A stretch of 64,000 nucleotides of DNA from Bretschneidera sinensis. Its lineage: Eukaryota > Streptophyta > Magnoliopsida > Brassicales > Akaniaceae. The DNA lies in NCBI GenBank assembly GCA_023935145.1, contig CM043698.1, positions 73,361,501 to 73,425,500 of the forward strand, read 5' to 3'. Every line of letters begins with the position of its first letter. The stretch's first letter is position 1. Under the pieces are notes generated by a model that saw only the letters and a list, made by a program, of their open reading frames with translations, was not told where the DNA came from and did no database searches. Position numbers and translations under genes: made by a program. Below, in pieces: positions 35,161 through 45,991 of the stretch.

Positions 35161-35782
35161 TCCTCTATGATGGTGGAAAGGGAGAAGGACTCTGGCTGCT
35201 TATCCAACTAGGTCCCCTCGGGTCGGTACTCGTCATTGCATTTGAGGGTAGTCGTTATATTTGAAGATGTCAAGTCAATGTACTTTTCTAGAACTAATGA
35301 GGACAAGATCCCTGGCCTGCTGCAGTCGAAAAAGAGGTTATCATAGAATTGATAAATGAAGCTGGTGTATGCAGTAGAGCAGAAAGGCTTGAATAACCTC
35401 TTCAAACCATGACATTTGAATTTCTTGACGGCCCTTTGAGAGGCTTCAAAGTTTTTGAAATCGCTGTCTATGTTAAATGTGGTTTCGAATAAATTTCCCA
35501 TTGCTCAAAAGTAGGCCCGGATGCATGTGGTTGGCTTCTCGAGGCACGGGATTTGGAAGTAGTGTGCTTAGACATGCTGGATATAATCTGCAGAAATGCT
35601 GTGACACTGTGCTGTGCTCGCTCACACTGTGCAGCTGCACTCGATCGCACTACTCCCTGCGCTCGAGCGCAATGAGTTAGGATTTTTAGTAAACAGGTGG
35701 TGTGTGACCCATAAACCAAGTTGTGCTCAACACGTCCTAAAGTGTTCCAACTTCTTGCAAAGCACCCATAAAATAACCACAA
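35161..35782 (-). pseudogene. Extra ORF of the Athila-like element, 5' half
   Basis: The minus strand is readable as FEQWEIYSKPHLT in one frame and MGNLFETTFNIDSDFKNFEA, GLKRLFKPFCSTAYTSFIYQ and RPGILSSLVLEKYIDL in another, so it is frameshifted near 35490. It joins 28727-29464 once the copia element is removed. A short piece of the same ORF (DEYPPEG...LDEQPKSFSLSTIIEDM) occurs in plus orientation at 26730-26862. Function unknown. Confidence 0.6.
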
Positions 35783-36620
35783 TAGAAGAAAAACAAATTG
35801 TATATGAAATTATAATGGTTAGAACTAACAACAACGTAAGGAGATAGTGAAAATGGTATAGTTGTATATGCAATGATTACGGGATTTAAGAAGAAACTGT
35901 GGCTATGCGGTGTGTGGTTGGTGAAGCTGTGGTGAACGATGGTGGGTGGTGGCATGTGATGGTTGTGCTGAGTTGGGAAATTGGGGTTGTTGGTTGTGAT
36001 TAGACGAAGTACAGGGGAGGGTTGGGTTGTACACTGTTCAGAGAAAAAATGAGGGAAAATAAGGGAAGAAGGGAAAAAATGACCTGAAATAGGTCACGTG
36101 ACCCTCTGTCCCGTGTGCACTTGATCGTACTTATGCGCAGGTGTGTGCATGTGACTGTGCTTGCATGCCATTGGGCGCATAGCGAGAGTGCGCTCGAGCA
36201 CACTGTGAAATGCACTCAATCGCAAGGACAGAATGTACCATATTTCTAAACTAACTAAAGTAAAGACAAAAAAAGTTAAAAATAATGAAGAATAATAAAC
36301 AAAAACAAAAATAAAGAAAAATGTACTGTACTTAGTGGCCTCAGTGCCACTGACCAAGGTGCTTGAGCTATATGTTTATCAAAGCATAGACTGCTCAAAC
36401 GCCCTCTACAGTAGCTTTAGTGCTAGTCTTTTGGCAAGGAGTACCTAAAGTCCACTATATGTGGCTCAAGTGCTCTTGGTGTTGCTGCATATTCATCATG
36501 CCTCAATTCTCCCAACACATTCTAATGTAACTTCCTCTTATCTCCTGATCTTGGATGCATTGGATAGGCCTTAGGGAGGTGCACACCTTCAAAGATGTCA
36601 TCAGTAACATCTTCAGATGC
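35783..36620 (-). mobile_element. Non-coding interior of the Athila-like element
   Basis: Between protease and the extra ORF, where RT and integrase would be expected, there is only AT-rich sequence. CGATCG-type motifs lie around 36112-36222 (GTGCACTTGATCGTAC, GTGCGCTCGAGCACAC, TGCACTCAATCGCA). A similar patch is at 35640-35672 within the ORF region. No pol motif was found on either strand. Confidence 0.6.
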
Positions 36621-36623
36621 AGG

Positions 36624-37221
36624 CTAAATATCCAATCTTTTGAAACTCTGGGTTAGGATGGTCTCCAATGGATTAATGTGTTGGACCTGAAAAACTTGCT
36701 CAATAATACCTTGCATCATACAGACATTAAAACATTCCATATCATCCCGGAGTAATTTTAATGCAACAAATATTTTGAATTCTATTTTCTCACCATTTAT
36801 CTTCATACTTACAATCCCCTTTTTCACATAAATTTTTGTATCAACAGTTCTCATAAAGGGTCTTCCTAAGATGATGGGTAAAGGTAATGGCATAAGGAAT
36901 TCTTCCATATCTAATACAATAAAATAAGCAGAGTAAAATAAATTCACCTACCTTCACTAAGACATTCTCAAGAATACCTCTTGGTCGTTTAACGCTTCTA
37001 TCTGCTAATTGCAAGGTGATGGAAGTCGGTTGAAGCACCCCTAAACCTAGTGTTTCAAATATCGAGTATGGCAACAAATTGACACCCGCCCCTATATCCA
37101 GTAATGCCCGCTCAAAAAGCTGGTTACCTATCCTGCATGGAATGATAAAACTACCTGGGTCTTTTAGCTTTGGTGGAAGTTTCCTTAACAATACCGCACT
37201 TACCTCTTCAGTTAAAGCCAC
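36624..37221 (-). pseudogene. Athila-type aspartic protease
   Basis: Minus strand: LRKLPPKLKDPGSFIIPCRI, then ALLDIGAGVNLLPYSIFETL (the active-site loop, DIGAG here), LQLADRSVKRPRGILENVLV, and after a frameshift near 36945 FIVLDMEE and PLPIILGRPFMRTVDTKIYV. This order is characteristic of Athila/Tat proteases. It releases Gag and Pol during particle maturation in intact elements. After FKRLDI at 36624 the frame stops and no RT follows. Confidence 0.85.
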
Positions 37222-37717
37222 TGTTTTATGCTCCTAAAACTTCCTTTTATTAGTGCAACAATCTTTCAAAAATTTAGCATATGCAAGAATTTGTTTAATT
37301 GCATATAATAAAGGAATGTTAATCTCTACTTTTCTCAAAGTTTAAAAAATATCAAGCAATTTATTTATTTTTCTTTGGCTTTACTAACCTTTGAGGGAAA
37401 GGTGGTGCATTCACCTTCTCCATTTCACTTACCTTTGATGTGGATGTTTTAATTGGAGATGTTTGTGCAGGCTCATCAGTTCCTATGATATTACCATTTC
37501 TGAGAGTTGTAACAGCCTTCAATCGCTGGTGTCCTCCTGGATTAGTTAGTGTTTAGGCTGAAAACTCACCCTGTTTTCTTCCACTCAGCTCCTTAGCCAA
37601 TTGCCCCACTTGGACTTCCAGTCTTTAAATAGCTTGCTCATGCTTTGCATTGGTTTGGCTTTGCTTAGTCTGAAATTGTCTTGCTTCTGCCATAAATTGA
37701 TCTTGTGACGTCATCAG
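37222..37717 (-). mobile_element. Degenerate gag-protease linker
   Basis: Low-complexity, Gln/Ser-rich and stop-filled sequence between the gag C-terminus and the protease. Gln-rich peptide fragments are readable on the minus strand but no open frame persists. Nothing else is seen. Confidence 0.5.
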
Positions 37718-38968
37718 CTACTGTTGTTGAGTGGCCAATTGCATTACAAGACTCTCTAGGTCACTCTTCTTTGATTTTGGAACTAGTTGGGCTACTTGTT
37801 GGGAGTTCCTTTGCTGCCCTTGAAGGTTCAAGGCATTTTGATTGTTTCTCCATGAGAAGTTGGGGTGGTTTTGCCATCTAGGATTGTATATATTTGCATA
37901 TGGATTGTTCTTGGTTGGATAGTTGTTTGGTCCCACATAGTTTGCTTGCTCTGGATCTGCAGATGAATATAAAGGGAAAGTTTCATTTGTGTGATCAAAA
38001 TGAGAACATATAGCACATACCTGGAGTGGTGTAGCTTATGGACTTGGTGAGGTGTTTTGAGCAGTTATGGATTTTATAAGCATATCTAGCTTCCTTTCCA
38101 CAATAGCCATCTGATTTGAGGATCCACCATTTAAAGGTACCTCATACATACCTTTGCTCTTAACTCATTGTCTACCTCTAGAGGAGAATTGTTGGGTGTG
38201 CTCACTTAATGTCTCAAACAGCTCCATGGCTTCTTCACTGCTCTTTTCCAACAGCACACCTCCATAACCTGAATCCATAATACCTTTATTTAGGTCATTC
38301 AGACCTTCATAGAAAGCCTGTACCAGTTCATCTTGAGATAGATTTTGACGTAGGCATTTGAGTAGCAGTTCATTGAAGTGTCCTCATGCTTCGAAGTAAA
38401 GGTCTCTATCCTTCTACTAGAAAGATTGAATCTCTTTCCTCATTTGTCTTGTCTTTTGTGCTGGGAAAAACTTTCTTAGGAACTTACTGAATAGTTCTTC
38501 CTAGGTATGGATGGACACTACAGGCAATGAAGTATACCACAACTTAGCACTATCTTTTACTGAAAAAAAGAAAATAATTAACTTGATTCCCTCTTGATCT
38601 AGGCCCCGGATGTGCTAAAACTTGCAGAGATCAAAGAATTCCTGAAGGTGCAAGTGTGGGTCCTCAGCAGGTGTACCCCTGAAACGAGTCAAAGCACTGA
38701 GTATCTGTGGAGATATGTAATAATTTCCTTCCTCTTTAGGTTGATAAGCAATGCATGAGGGCTGGTCGAGGTTTCGTGGAATTAAGGATTGCTTCATGGG
38801 TCTTTCACCCTGGTGACGGTTGGTTGTCAAGCTGTTCCGCCATTGGTGTTTCACCTTCGAATTTTTCTTCTACCTCTTCAATGTTGTCTCTAAGCCTTTG
38901 TCGAATGGTCCGCTCAAGCTCTGTATCGAGTGGAAAGAAGGTTGGATTCCAGGATCAAAGCCCTTGCA
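37718..38968 (-). pseudogene. Athila-like gag, degenerate
   Basis: Starting from about 38968 the minus strand gives LERTIRQRLRDNIEEVEEKF, then after a frameshift CIAYQPKEEGNYYISPQILS, EDPHLHLQEFFDLCKF and (with stops) further gag helices such as FYEGLNDLNKGIMDSGYGG. It ends with YNPRWQNHPNFSWRNNQNAL and a Gln-rich tail at 37718. Both the retrotransposon-gag domain and the PNFSW motif match Athila-like gag. Several stops and frameshifts are present. Confidence 0.8.
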
Positions 38969-39029
38969 TGAATTAGCTGAAACACTTTAGTGCAGCAGCT
39001 TCAGTACTGCTGCTCGAGTAGTCTTTTCC

Positions 39030-39075
39030 CCGAGTGCACTCGATCGCACCCAGAACTGCGCTCGATCACAGTGCC
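39030..39075 (-). promoter_or_regulatory. CGATCG-type motif pair upstream of gag
   Basis: GTGCACTCGATCGCAC and TGCGCTCGATCACAG lie in the leader between the primer site and gag. These are internal copies of the motif clustered in the LTR. Role unknown. Confidence 0.35.
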
Positions 39076-39218
39076 AAAGATTATTTTGTTGCACACCTGA
39101 AATAGAAAAACAGAAAACAAAAAGAAGGAATAACTCAGATATTTGATGAAACAAAATAAAATAGAACAGAAAAATAAAACTGAATGAAAATTAATTCTAA
39201 ACAGAAATTTAGTGCAAT

Positions 39219-39240
39219 CCCTGGAAACGGCGCCAAAAAC
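39219..39240 (-). other. Primer-binding site of the Athila-like element
   Basis: The minus strand reads TTTTTGGCGCCGTTTCCAGGG next to the LTR end. It is related to the TGGCGCCGTTGCCGGGG site used by plant Athila/Tat elements (tRNA-Asp type) but with TCC for GCC, so it is somewhat mutated. Confidence 0.75.
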
Positions 39241-39241
39241 T

Positions 39242-40464
39242 TGTTGTGCAAAAATCTACCTAAATTAATAAGCAAATAACTGAACGGTTTTACTTGCAAG
39301 TGCACAAGGTCAACAGAGTAGTATAGTGTGTAAATGCGAGATCATCTCCACAGGGATTGGTAAACTTTGATTTAGAATTAAATTCGTAATATAAAATGAG
39401 AGAAATAAATATTGAGTTTGAATCGATAATGATAAAACATAGGGACATGATATCCACCACTAATCATGCTACCACAATAAAACAATATGCCAATACTTTA
39501 CTCATGCCATGAATACCTAATGTTTGTCAATCTAAGGGCATGGTGTATACTCCTTAAGCTATTAATTTCCCTTAGGCATGGTGTGTACTCTAACTCTTTT
39601 CTTTATTAAGGGATTCAGCTTGGTGTATGCTAAGTTGTTCCTTAAGAGAGCATAAGATCTGTGGAAATCGACAACCACATGAGACCTAAGGCATGGTATA
39701 TACTCCTGGTTTCCATGTTGATTAACCCAAGAACCCTACGTGGATTTCTTTTGTTACTATTGTTAAACCAAGGACTCGGTCATTCAAATTGATTCAACAA
39801 ACTAATCCATGCCACAAGCATATGTCGATCAGGCAAACACAAATGAGGAATTTAAAGAAAAACAGGCATTAATCAAGTTAAGCATCACAACATAAATATC
39901 ACAAAGGCGCCAATACTGAATTATTGAGTAAACATAATTAGGGCTTCAATAAATCCCTTACTAAGAAGTTAGTTACACATGGTTTTGATGCTAAACATCT
40001 TCATAAAATAAAATAAAGGAAAGAAAAAACCCAAAAATACTAAGGAGAAGAGTCGTCAATTCGTCTCCAAGTCTCTCTCCGAATCCTCCTCCCTCTTTCT
40101 GTGTTTACAGGCCTATTTATAAGATTTAGAGACCTCTGGAAACCCTAACTTGTAAAACGAAACCCTACCCCTACTTTCTAAAATAAGTTATGCCGTTTTT
40201 CTGCACGTGTGCGCTCGATCTTATATTGGTGCGCTCGAGCCTTCTTCTTGTGCGCTCGATCGCACACTTCTGTGCTTGATCGCACTAAATAGCTTTCAGT
40301 TCTTCCAGTTTTGTTCTATAATCCAGATGATGTTCCATTTTCTTCAATAACCTAGGAAAACATAGAAAACACAAAAGAGACATAAAATAACATGAAATAA
40401 CACAACTCGGAACTTAACAAAGATAAATTAAGGGGCTTAAATACGAATATTTAAGCACTTATCA
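39242..40464 (-). repeat. 5' LTR of the Athila-like element
   Basis: This is 1223 bp; on the minus strand it starts TGATAAGTGCTTAAATATTCG and ends TTGCACAACA. TATAAATA (40124-40131 on the minus strand) is the likely TATA box. The CGATCG motif cluster at 40209-40285 lies just upstream. The first part equals the partial LTRs at 26222-26729 and 26863-27296. Confidence 0.88.
40209..40285 (-). promoter_or_regulatory. CGATCG motif cluster in LTR U3
   Basis: Four motifs within 77 bp: GTGCGCTCGATC, GTGCGCTCGAGC, TGTGCGCTCGATCGCACAC and GTGCTTGATCGCAC. The cluster begins about 80 bp upstream of the TATA box (minus strand). The third copy is a near-perfect inverted repeat. Confidence 0.55.
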
Positions 40465-41586
40465 CTTGTCAACGGGTGAAATCTAAGAATAGACATCCAG
40501 CAGGTTTATTACAACCTCTTCCAGTACCTGAGTGGCCATGAGAAAATGTGAGTATGGATTTTGTCTCTTATTTTCCCCGTACCCAGAGATGGCATAACGC
40601 TGTGTGGGTTATAGTGGATAGACTTTCCAAGTCTTCACATTTTCTTCCTATTAAAAATACTTGGAGTCCAGAAAAATTGGTTGAGTTGTATGTAGCTGAG
40701 ACAATAAAATTACATGGAGTACCTTTGAGCATTGTTTTTGATAGAGATTCTAGATTCATCTCTAGATTTTGGAGGGGTTTCCAAGAAGCTATGGGTACTC
40801 AATTACAGTTTAGTACAGTCTTTCATCCACAAACTGATGGGTAGACAGAGAGAACCATCAGAATACTAGAAGATATGCTGAGGGCAAGTGTATTGAGTTT
40901 CTCAGTGAGCTGGGATGCTTATTTGTCTTTGATTGAGTTTGCATTTAGTAATCAGCATCAAACTAGTATTGGGATGGCACCCTTCAAGGCTTTATACGGT
41001 AGAAGGTGTAGAACTCGTGTATACTGGGAAAAAGTTGGAGAGAGAAAGATATATGGTTCATAAATGATAGACTTGACTATCAAACTGGTTAGGGAGAACC
41101 TCAGAGCAGCCCAAAACAGACAGAAGAGATATGCTAATAAAAGAAGATGACCTCTTTGAGTTCCAAATTGGTGATTGGGTATTTTTGAAGATATCTCCAT
41201 GGAAGGGAGTGTTGAGATTTAAAAAGAAAGGAAAGTTGAGCCCGAGATTTGTGGGGCCATATGAGGTGATTGAGAGAATTGGGCCTGTAGCATATCTTTT
41301 GGATTTGCCTCTAGAATTAAAGCAATTACATAACGTGTTTCATGTGTCACTGTTGAGAAAGTACTTACACGATGAATCTCATAGTATCTCGAATCAGGCA
41401 ATAGAATTTCAGGAAGATTTGACTTTTATGCAAGTACCAGTCAAAATCCTAGACAGAAAGGATCAAGTCTTGCGCAATAAAGTCATCCCTTTGATTCAAG
41501 TATTATGGCGAAATAAAGCTGTCAAAGAAATCACGTGGGAATATGAAGCAAGAATGAGGAAGGATTACCCCCAACTCTTTTCTTGA
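40465..41586 (+). pseudogene. Tekay-type chromovirus integrase and chromodomain-like end
   Basis: The frame starts CQRVKSKNRHPAGLLQPLPV and continues with VSMDFVSYFPRT, IVFDRDSRF and HPQTDG/TERT, which hold the integrase D, D and E positions. Stops lie at 40842-40844 and 41061-41063, and a frameshift at about 41100. Later come GDWVFLKISPWKGVLRF, LSPRFVGPYEVIERIGPVAY and LHNVFHVSLLRKYLHDESH, ending in a chromodomain-like EITWEYEARMRKDYPQLFS. This is the usual C-terminal half of Tekay/Del Pol. The N-terminal half is cut off by the Athila-like LTR at 40464. Confidence 0.9.
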
Positions 41587-41635
41587 TTTTAGTAAGAAAA
41601 TTTCGGGGATGAAATTTTTATAAGGTGGGTAGAAT

Positions 41636-41966
41636 TGTAATAACCGTATTTGTAAAGTAAGGGTAAAGAAGTATTTTAATAAATATGGCATAGAGTTAAA
41701 AATAATACAAATGTATTTTAAATGCAAAAATCAAATTATTAATTAAAAAAAACAAACAAAACCGTCCACAACATCCCAGGGTGACAGCAGAAAAAAAAAA
41801 TTTAAGTTTACAAAAAAAAAAAAAAAAAAAGTAAACCAAAATGTGGGCATGTTTTACAAGTGCAATTTGAGTTGCCTTGCATTATATGTTATACAGCAAG
41901 GCAACAACGTGGAAATATTTTGGGCAACTGATTCTACAAAGTGAAGCTACCAAAATTTTGCAGTAA

Positions 41967-42017
<51 letters not shown>

Positions 42018-43564
42018 GCGTAAACATAAATAGATAGGTACTAAATTTAGTTCAAATTTTGTTTCAATTACTCTATTTCCTTAAACATTTGGGGACCCAA
42101 AGAAATGTTGAAATAGCAAAATTTTGAAGAGGTTTATTGTGGAATTTTATAGAGAGTCACGAATAACTATCAAAAAAGTATAAGGTAATAACGTAGTGTT
42201 TATTTTTGAATTTTTAGCATTCATGAAATTTCCCCAAATTCAAAGTGGGAATTTTCAAAGGGTGTGGTTTATGAAGAAATAATTAGAAATTTAATACAAA
42301 TATTATGTCAAGTGTTGACGATCAGCAACCGGGGGAAATTGTTGAGAGGAACGGAAAAATCAAGGAGGTGATCCACGGGTAGCTTTAAGTGTTACATGGT
42401 GAATTGAATTTGCTTTAAGTAGTCTAAATAAAAATCAAATATCTAGCAATGATATTAAAATAAATTATTAGCTTATGCTTTGGTGGTAGATAAAATTAAA
42501 TTGATATGTATGATATGAATATTGGACACATAGAAAATTATTATGTGAAAAAAAATATTATTGGTATAATGAGTTAATTTAATAGTGATGGTGATAAATA
42601 AATGCTTGACGAGTTTTGGTTAATAAATTGATGTGATATATAAGGAGAAGAAAAATGTGAAATTTATCAAGTACAAAGTTAAGGGAAAACTAGATAGTTA
42701 ATTTAATATTTTAAATTCATGTGGTTTTATATTATTATTCATGTGCATGTGCATTAAATAAGAGAACCGAAAGAACTGGGAAGGGGCTTGTCTAATTGAA
42801 AAACTGTGACAGCCGGTATATGCTGGAAATAAAAGGGACACCGTGACAGCCGATATATGCTGAAAATAAATGTCGTAACAGCTTGGATAAGCTGTAAAGA
42901 AAAGAACCAGGAAGGGGCCAGTCTAAGATAATAAAAACATGTCGACATGTGGGAAGACGTTCCCATAATAATAATTCATGCATTGCATCTGCTTTACATG
43001 TTATTATTTTATTACTGAAATGTTGTGGATATGGTGCAATTATTTGTAGATAAACGACTCTCATAGAGAGAGAGAGAGACTGTTACAGTGAGAAAAAGAC
43101 GTAGAAGTATGATGTGATAGTAATTATTTAAATGTTAAGACTATATGTTATTATCTAGTTGTATAAAAGATAAATGTTTAAATATAAATGGACTGACTAT
43201 GCAGATAGAATACTTTTAGTAAATTAAATTAACTGAGCTTGTGAAGCTCATCCCTCATCGTACAATGATTTCTGGTAGCAGTCAGGACAAGTAGTCTGGT
43301 GGGTTAAAAGTTAGACGAAAACATTTTCTGTAAGCGACGTACTTGTCAATATCCTTAGACAAACAAGAAAAATGAAATACAAAAATTTTATTTGTAAATA
43401 TTTATGCATTTTGCACTGTATATTATGTTTAAATTAATATCAGAATGATATAAAAGAAATTTCTGTTAGTATTATTTTTATTGTTGCATAAATATGTCGT
43501 GTCGTGATTTTCAAAATGTGATGACACCGTTTCTAGGGTGGCCAACTTGGGACGGGTCATTACA
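41636..43564 (+). repeat. Tekay 3' LTR containing a BCAT-derived insert
   Basis: It starts TGTAATAACCG after the purine-rich TAAGGTGGGTAGAA and ends CGGGTCATTACA. Between 41849 and 42673 it contains a copy of the BCAT exon 1/upstream region. LTR-type sequence resumes at 42674, with short tandem repeats of GTGACAGCCGRTATATGCTG (42806-42865) and paired GGAAGGGG...GTCTAA blocks. TATAAAAG at 43163-43170 is the likely TATA box. Without the insert the LTR would be about 1.1 kb. Confidence 0.75.
41849..42673. repeat. BCAT exon 1 and upstream region, copy B of the direct repeat
   Basis: Matches 23703-24506 in the same orientation with small indels and a longer TA run (41968-42016). It lies inside the Tekay LTR. 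No clean target duplication is evident at its edges (left flank CCAAAATGTG, right flank CAAAGTTAAG). A poly-A run (41813-41830) sits 19 bp to the left. Confidence 0.85.
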
Positions 43565-43842
43565 AAAGCGTAGTCATGAAATTCTTGAAAAATGAGGTCT
43601 CTACCAAACGAAAAAATTTTGGTTGAGAATGTGTGCTCTAGAGGTGCTTCAAACCAAGTAGGCAGGATAAAATCAAAAATAGGAGCCTACACATCAACCA
43701 TTATCTCTTTTATGTCTTTAACCTTTTCATGAACTTTCTCAACAAGTGAAGGAAGAACTATGGCTAGTACAACCTTTTGATTAACTTCTTCAGCTACTGG
43801 TGCCTTATCTAAAAGAGCTTGACGCTCTCTTATCGAAATTTT

Positions 43843-44790
43843 CTTGAAAGATGGTCGAAAAGATGAATAGCTCGACACTCTTTCCTTGGAATTTGCTTGG
43901 AGGATGGTCTAGGAGGTGAAGAAATTGACTCTCTCCCCTCAAAATTTTCTTGAAAAATGGCCGATGAGATGAAGAGCTCGGTGTTCTCTCCTCAGAATTT
44001 TCTTGAAAGATGACCAAGAATGTGAAGAGCTTGACGCTCTTTTCTCTGAATTTGCCTAAAATATGGCCGAAGGAGTGAAGAGCTCAGGGCTTTCTCTTCA
44101 AATGTTTCTTGAAAACTGGCCGAGCAGGTGAAGAGCTCGACACTCTCAACTTGGAATTTACCTAAAAGATGGTTGAGAAGGTGAAGAGATCAGTACTCTA
44201 TCGAAATTCTTTTGGAAAATTGTCAGATGTCTTCAAATTATATAGAAACTAAGACCGTTTTAGGTTGTAGGGAAAATTTCCTAGTTAAGCGCCTAGCACA
44301 ATCCCAAGTGCCTAGGTAGGCGCCTAACGCACTCCTAAGCGCTTAGCACAGTCCCTGAGACCTAGACAGGCACTTAGCTCACTCCTAAGTTCCTAGGCAG
44401 GTGCCTAGTCCACTCCCAATTTCCTGTCTCCACAGATTTGCTTGAAAAATGGTGGAGGATATGAAAAACTCGACGTTGTTTCTTCGAAATTTGCTTGAAA
44501 AATTACCGAGGAGGTGAAGGTCTCGGGGCTTTCTCCTTGGACTTTGCCTAAACAATGAACGATGAGGTGAAGTGCTCAGAGTTCTCTCCTTGGACTTTAC
44601 TTGAAAAATGGTCGAAGAGGTGAAGAGTTTGATAGTCTCTCCTCAAAATTTTCTTGAAAGATGGCCAAGGAGGTGAAGAGCTCGATGCTCTCTCCTTGGA
44701 ATTTAATTGAAAGATGGTCGAGGAGGTGAAGTGCTCAGGGCTTTGTCCTTGGAATTTTCTTGAAAAGTGAGCAAGGAGATGAAGAGCTTA
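43843..44790 (-). repeat. 53-bp degenerate tandem repeat, two blocks
   Basis: Units beginning CTTGAAAGATGGTCGAGGAG and continuing GTGAAGAGCTCG recur at about 43843, 43894, 43947, 44000, 44052, 44107, 44159 and 44212, and again at 44438, 44491, 44545, 44599, 44651, 44706 and 44758. Spacing is 51-55 bp. The two blocks are separated by a different repeat (44284-44420). Confidence 0.85.
44284..44420 (-). repeat. Short CCTAGGC-type tandem repeat
   Basis: Several variants of a unit of about 31 bp (GCGCCTAGCACAATCCCAAG-like and GTGCCTAGGTAG-like) lie between the two blocks of the 53-bp repeat. Confidence 0.65.
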
Positions 44791-44879
44791 GGGCCCCTCC
44801 TCGAAAATCTAAAGGAGAAATTGTCAAGATCTTTTCTTTGTATTTCCTTATGAATCTTTTTGGAGTGATGGGCTCTTTT

Positions 44880-45065
44880 GGTCATAGGTTGATAGGCTAT
44901 GGGAATGTTCTTTTGGTCATAGGCTGACTGGTTATGGGAGTGCACTCTTTTGGTTATAGGCTAGTAGGCTATGAGAGTGTTCTTTTGGTCATAGGCTTAT
45001 TAGCTATGGGAGTGTTTTTTTGGTCATAGACTGATAGACTATCAGAGTCTTCTTTTAGTCATAAG
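44880..45065 (-). repeat. 35-bp tandem repeat
   Basis: Six units of a GGTCATAGGCTGATAGGCTA type start at about 44880, 44915, 44952, 44988, 45022 and 45057. Confidence 0.8.
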
Positions 45066-45251
45066 TAGACCTGCTTTGTATTACACCATAGATTGGCGAC
45101 TTTCTATTGTGCCAAAGGCTAGAGGCTTTCTTATGTATTTTTATGGAGAATTAAAAAATAACTGCTTTATTGATAAAGAATGCAAAAGTTACAAAGTAAA
45201 TATTTAAAAGCAAATGTATTATTGGTAAAACTTGCAGAGGTTCTCGGCATT

Positions 45252-45991
45252 CTAGGTCTGACGCATTAAAGTTCTATTAAGCTCTTCAGGTAAATTAGAC
45301 CCAATCTGTACCATATTTTGATATTCTTTCTTGTTCAGGGGGATGATTACTGGCTCTTCGACCAGTTGTCCCCTCAGAGCTTTAAGTTTGTTTCTTAGGT
45401 TTTCAGTCTCAAGAGGCAAGGTCTCGGCTTTCTTATGTCCCTTTATGGAGCTGAGGAAGCAAGATCGGGATGTAATTTGATTTTGCGAAACTTCTATAAT
45501 TCTATTTTCAGTAGGGAATTTCATCTTCAGGTGATATGTAGACACAACCTCCTTCATGGAGTTTTGACTCGATCTTTCAAAAATAGCGTTGTAAGAGGAT
45601 AGGTGCTTGACGACTAGGAAGATGGTCATAAAATGGTTTGCTTAAGGGTAAAACCTACAAATACAGGTAGGACTATACTAACTTCAAAGAGTATTAGCTC
45701 TCACGAAAATCTATAGATTGGATATACCACAGGCTTAAGCTGATCGTCACTGAGCTTTATTTTTTGGGAGGCATCGTAGTAAAGAATATAGGTCGAGCTC
45801 CCATTTTTGACCAATATCCTTTCCACGTTGTAATTTTTTATCAGTAAGGTAATGACTATAGTGTTATCATAAGGTATTTTTAACCTTTCCATGTCGTCAT
45901 CAGTGAAGGAGATTATTTGATCGGTTCTTACTTTCTTGTTGGGCCTGCTGGTGAAGGCTACCAATTTGGAATAGGCTTTCTTAGCTTGCAA
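45252..45991 (-). pseudogene. Tat-type protease region
   Basis: Minus strand: IISFTDDDMERLKIPYDNTI, VERILVKNGSSTYILYYDAS and QLKPVVYPIYRFS, then after a frameshift FLVVKHLSSYNAIFERSSQN and STYHLKMKFPTENRI. These are conserved blocks around the Tat/Retand protease. NGSS replaces the usual DNGSS-type loop (preceded by VK), so the catalytic Asp appears to be lost. No RT follows; tandem repeats start within about 200 bp. Confidence 0.8.

Larger units (their letters stand above)
26863..40464 (-). mobile_element. Athila-like Ty3 retrotransposon, no RT or integrase, 3' LTR truncated
   Basis: On the minus strand: complete 5' LTR (39242-40464), primer site, degenerate gag, aspartic protease, a non-coding stretch, an extra ORF, a spacer with the polypurine end, and 434 bp of the 3' LTR (26863-27296). 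A copia element (29465-35160) interrupts the extra ORF. No RT, RNase H or integrase motif is found. The 5' LTR lies against a Tekay integrase gene at 40465, so this element inserted into Tekay. The second target-site flank is lost with the truncated 3' LTR. Confidence 0.85.
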
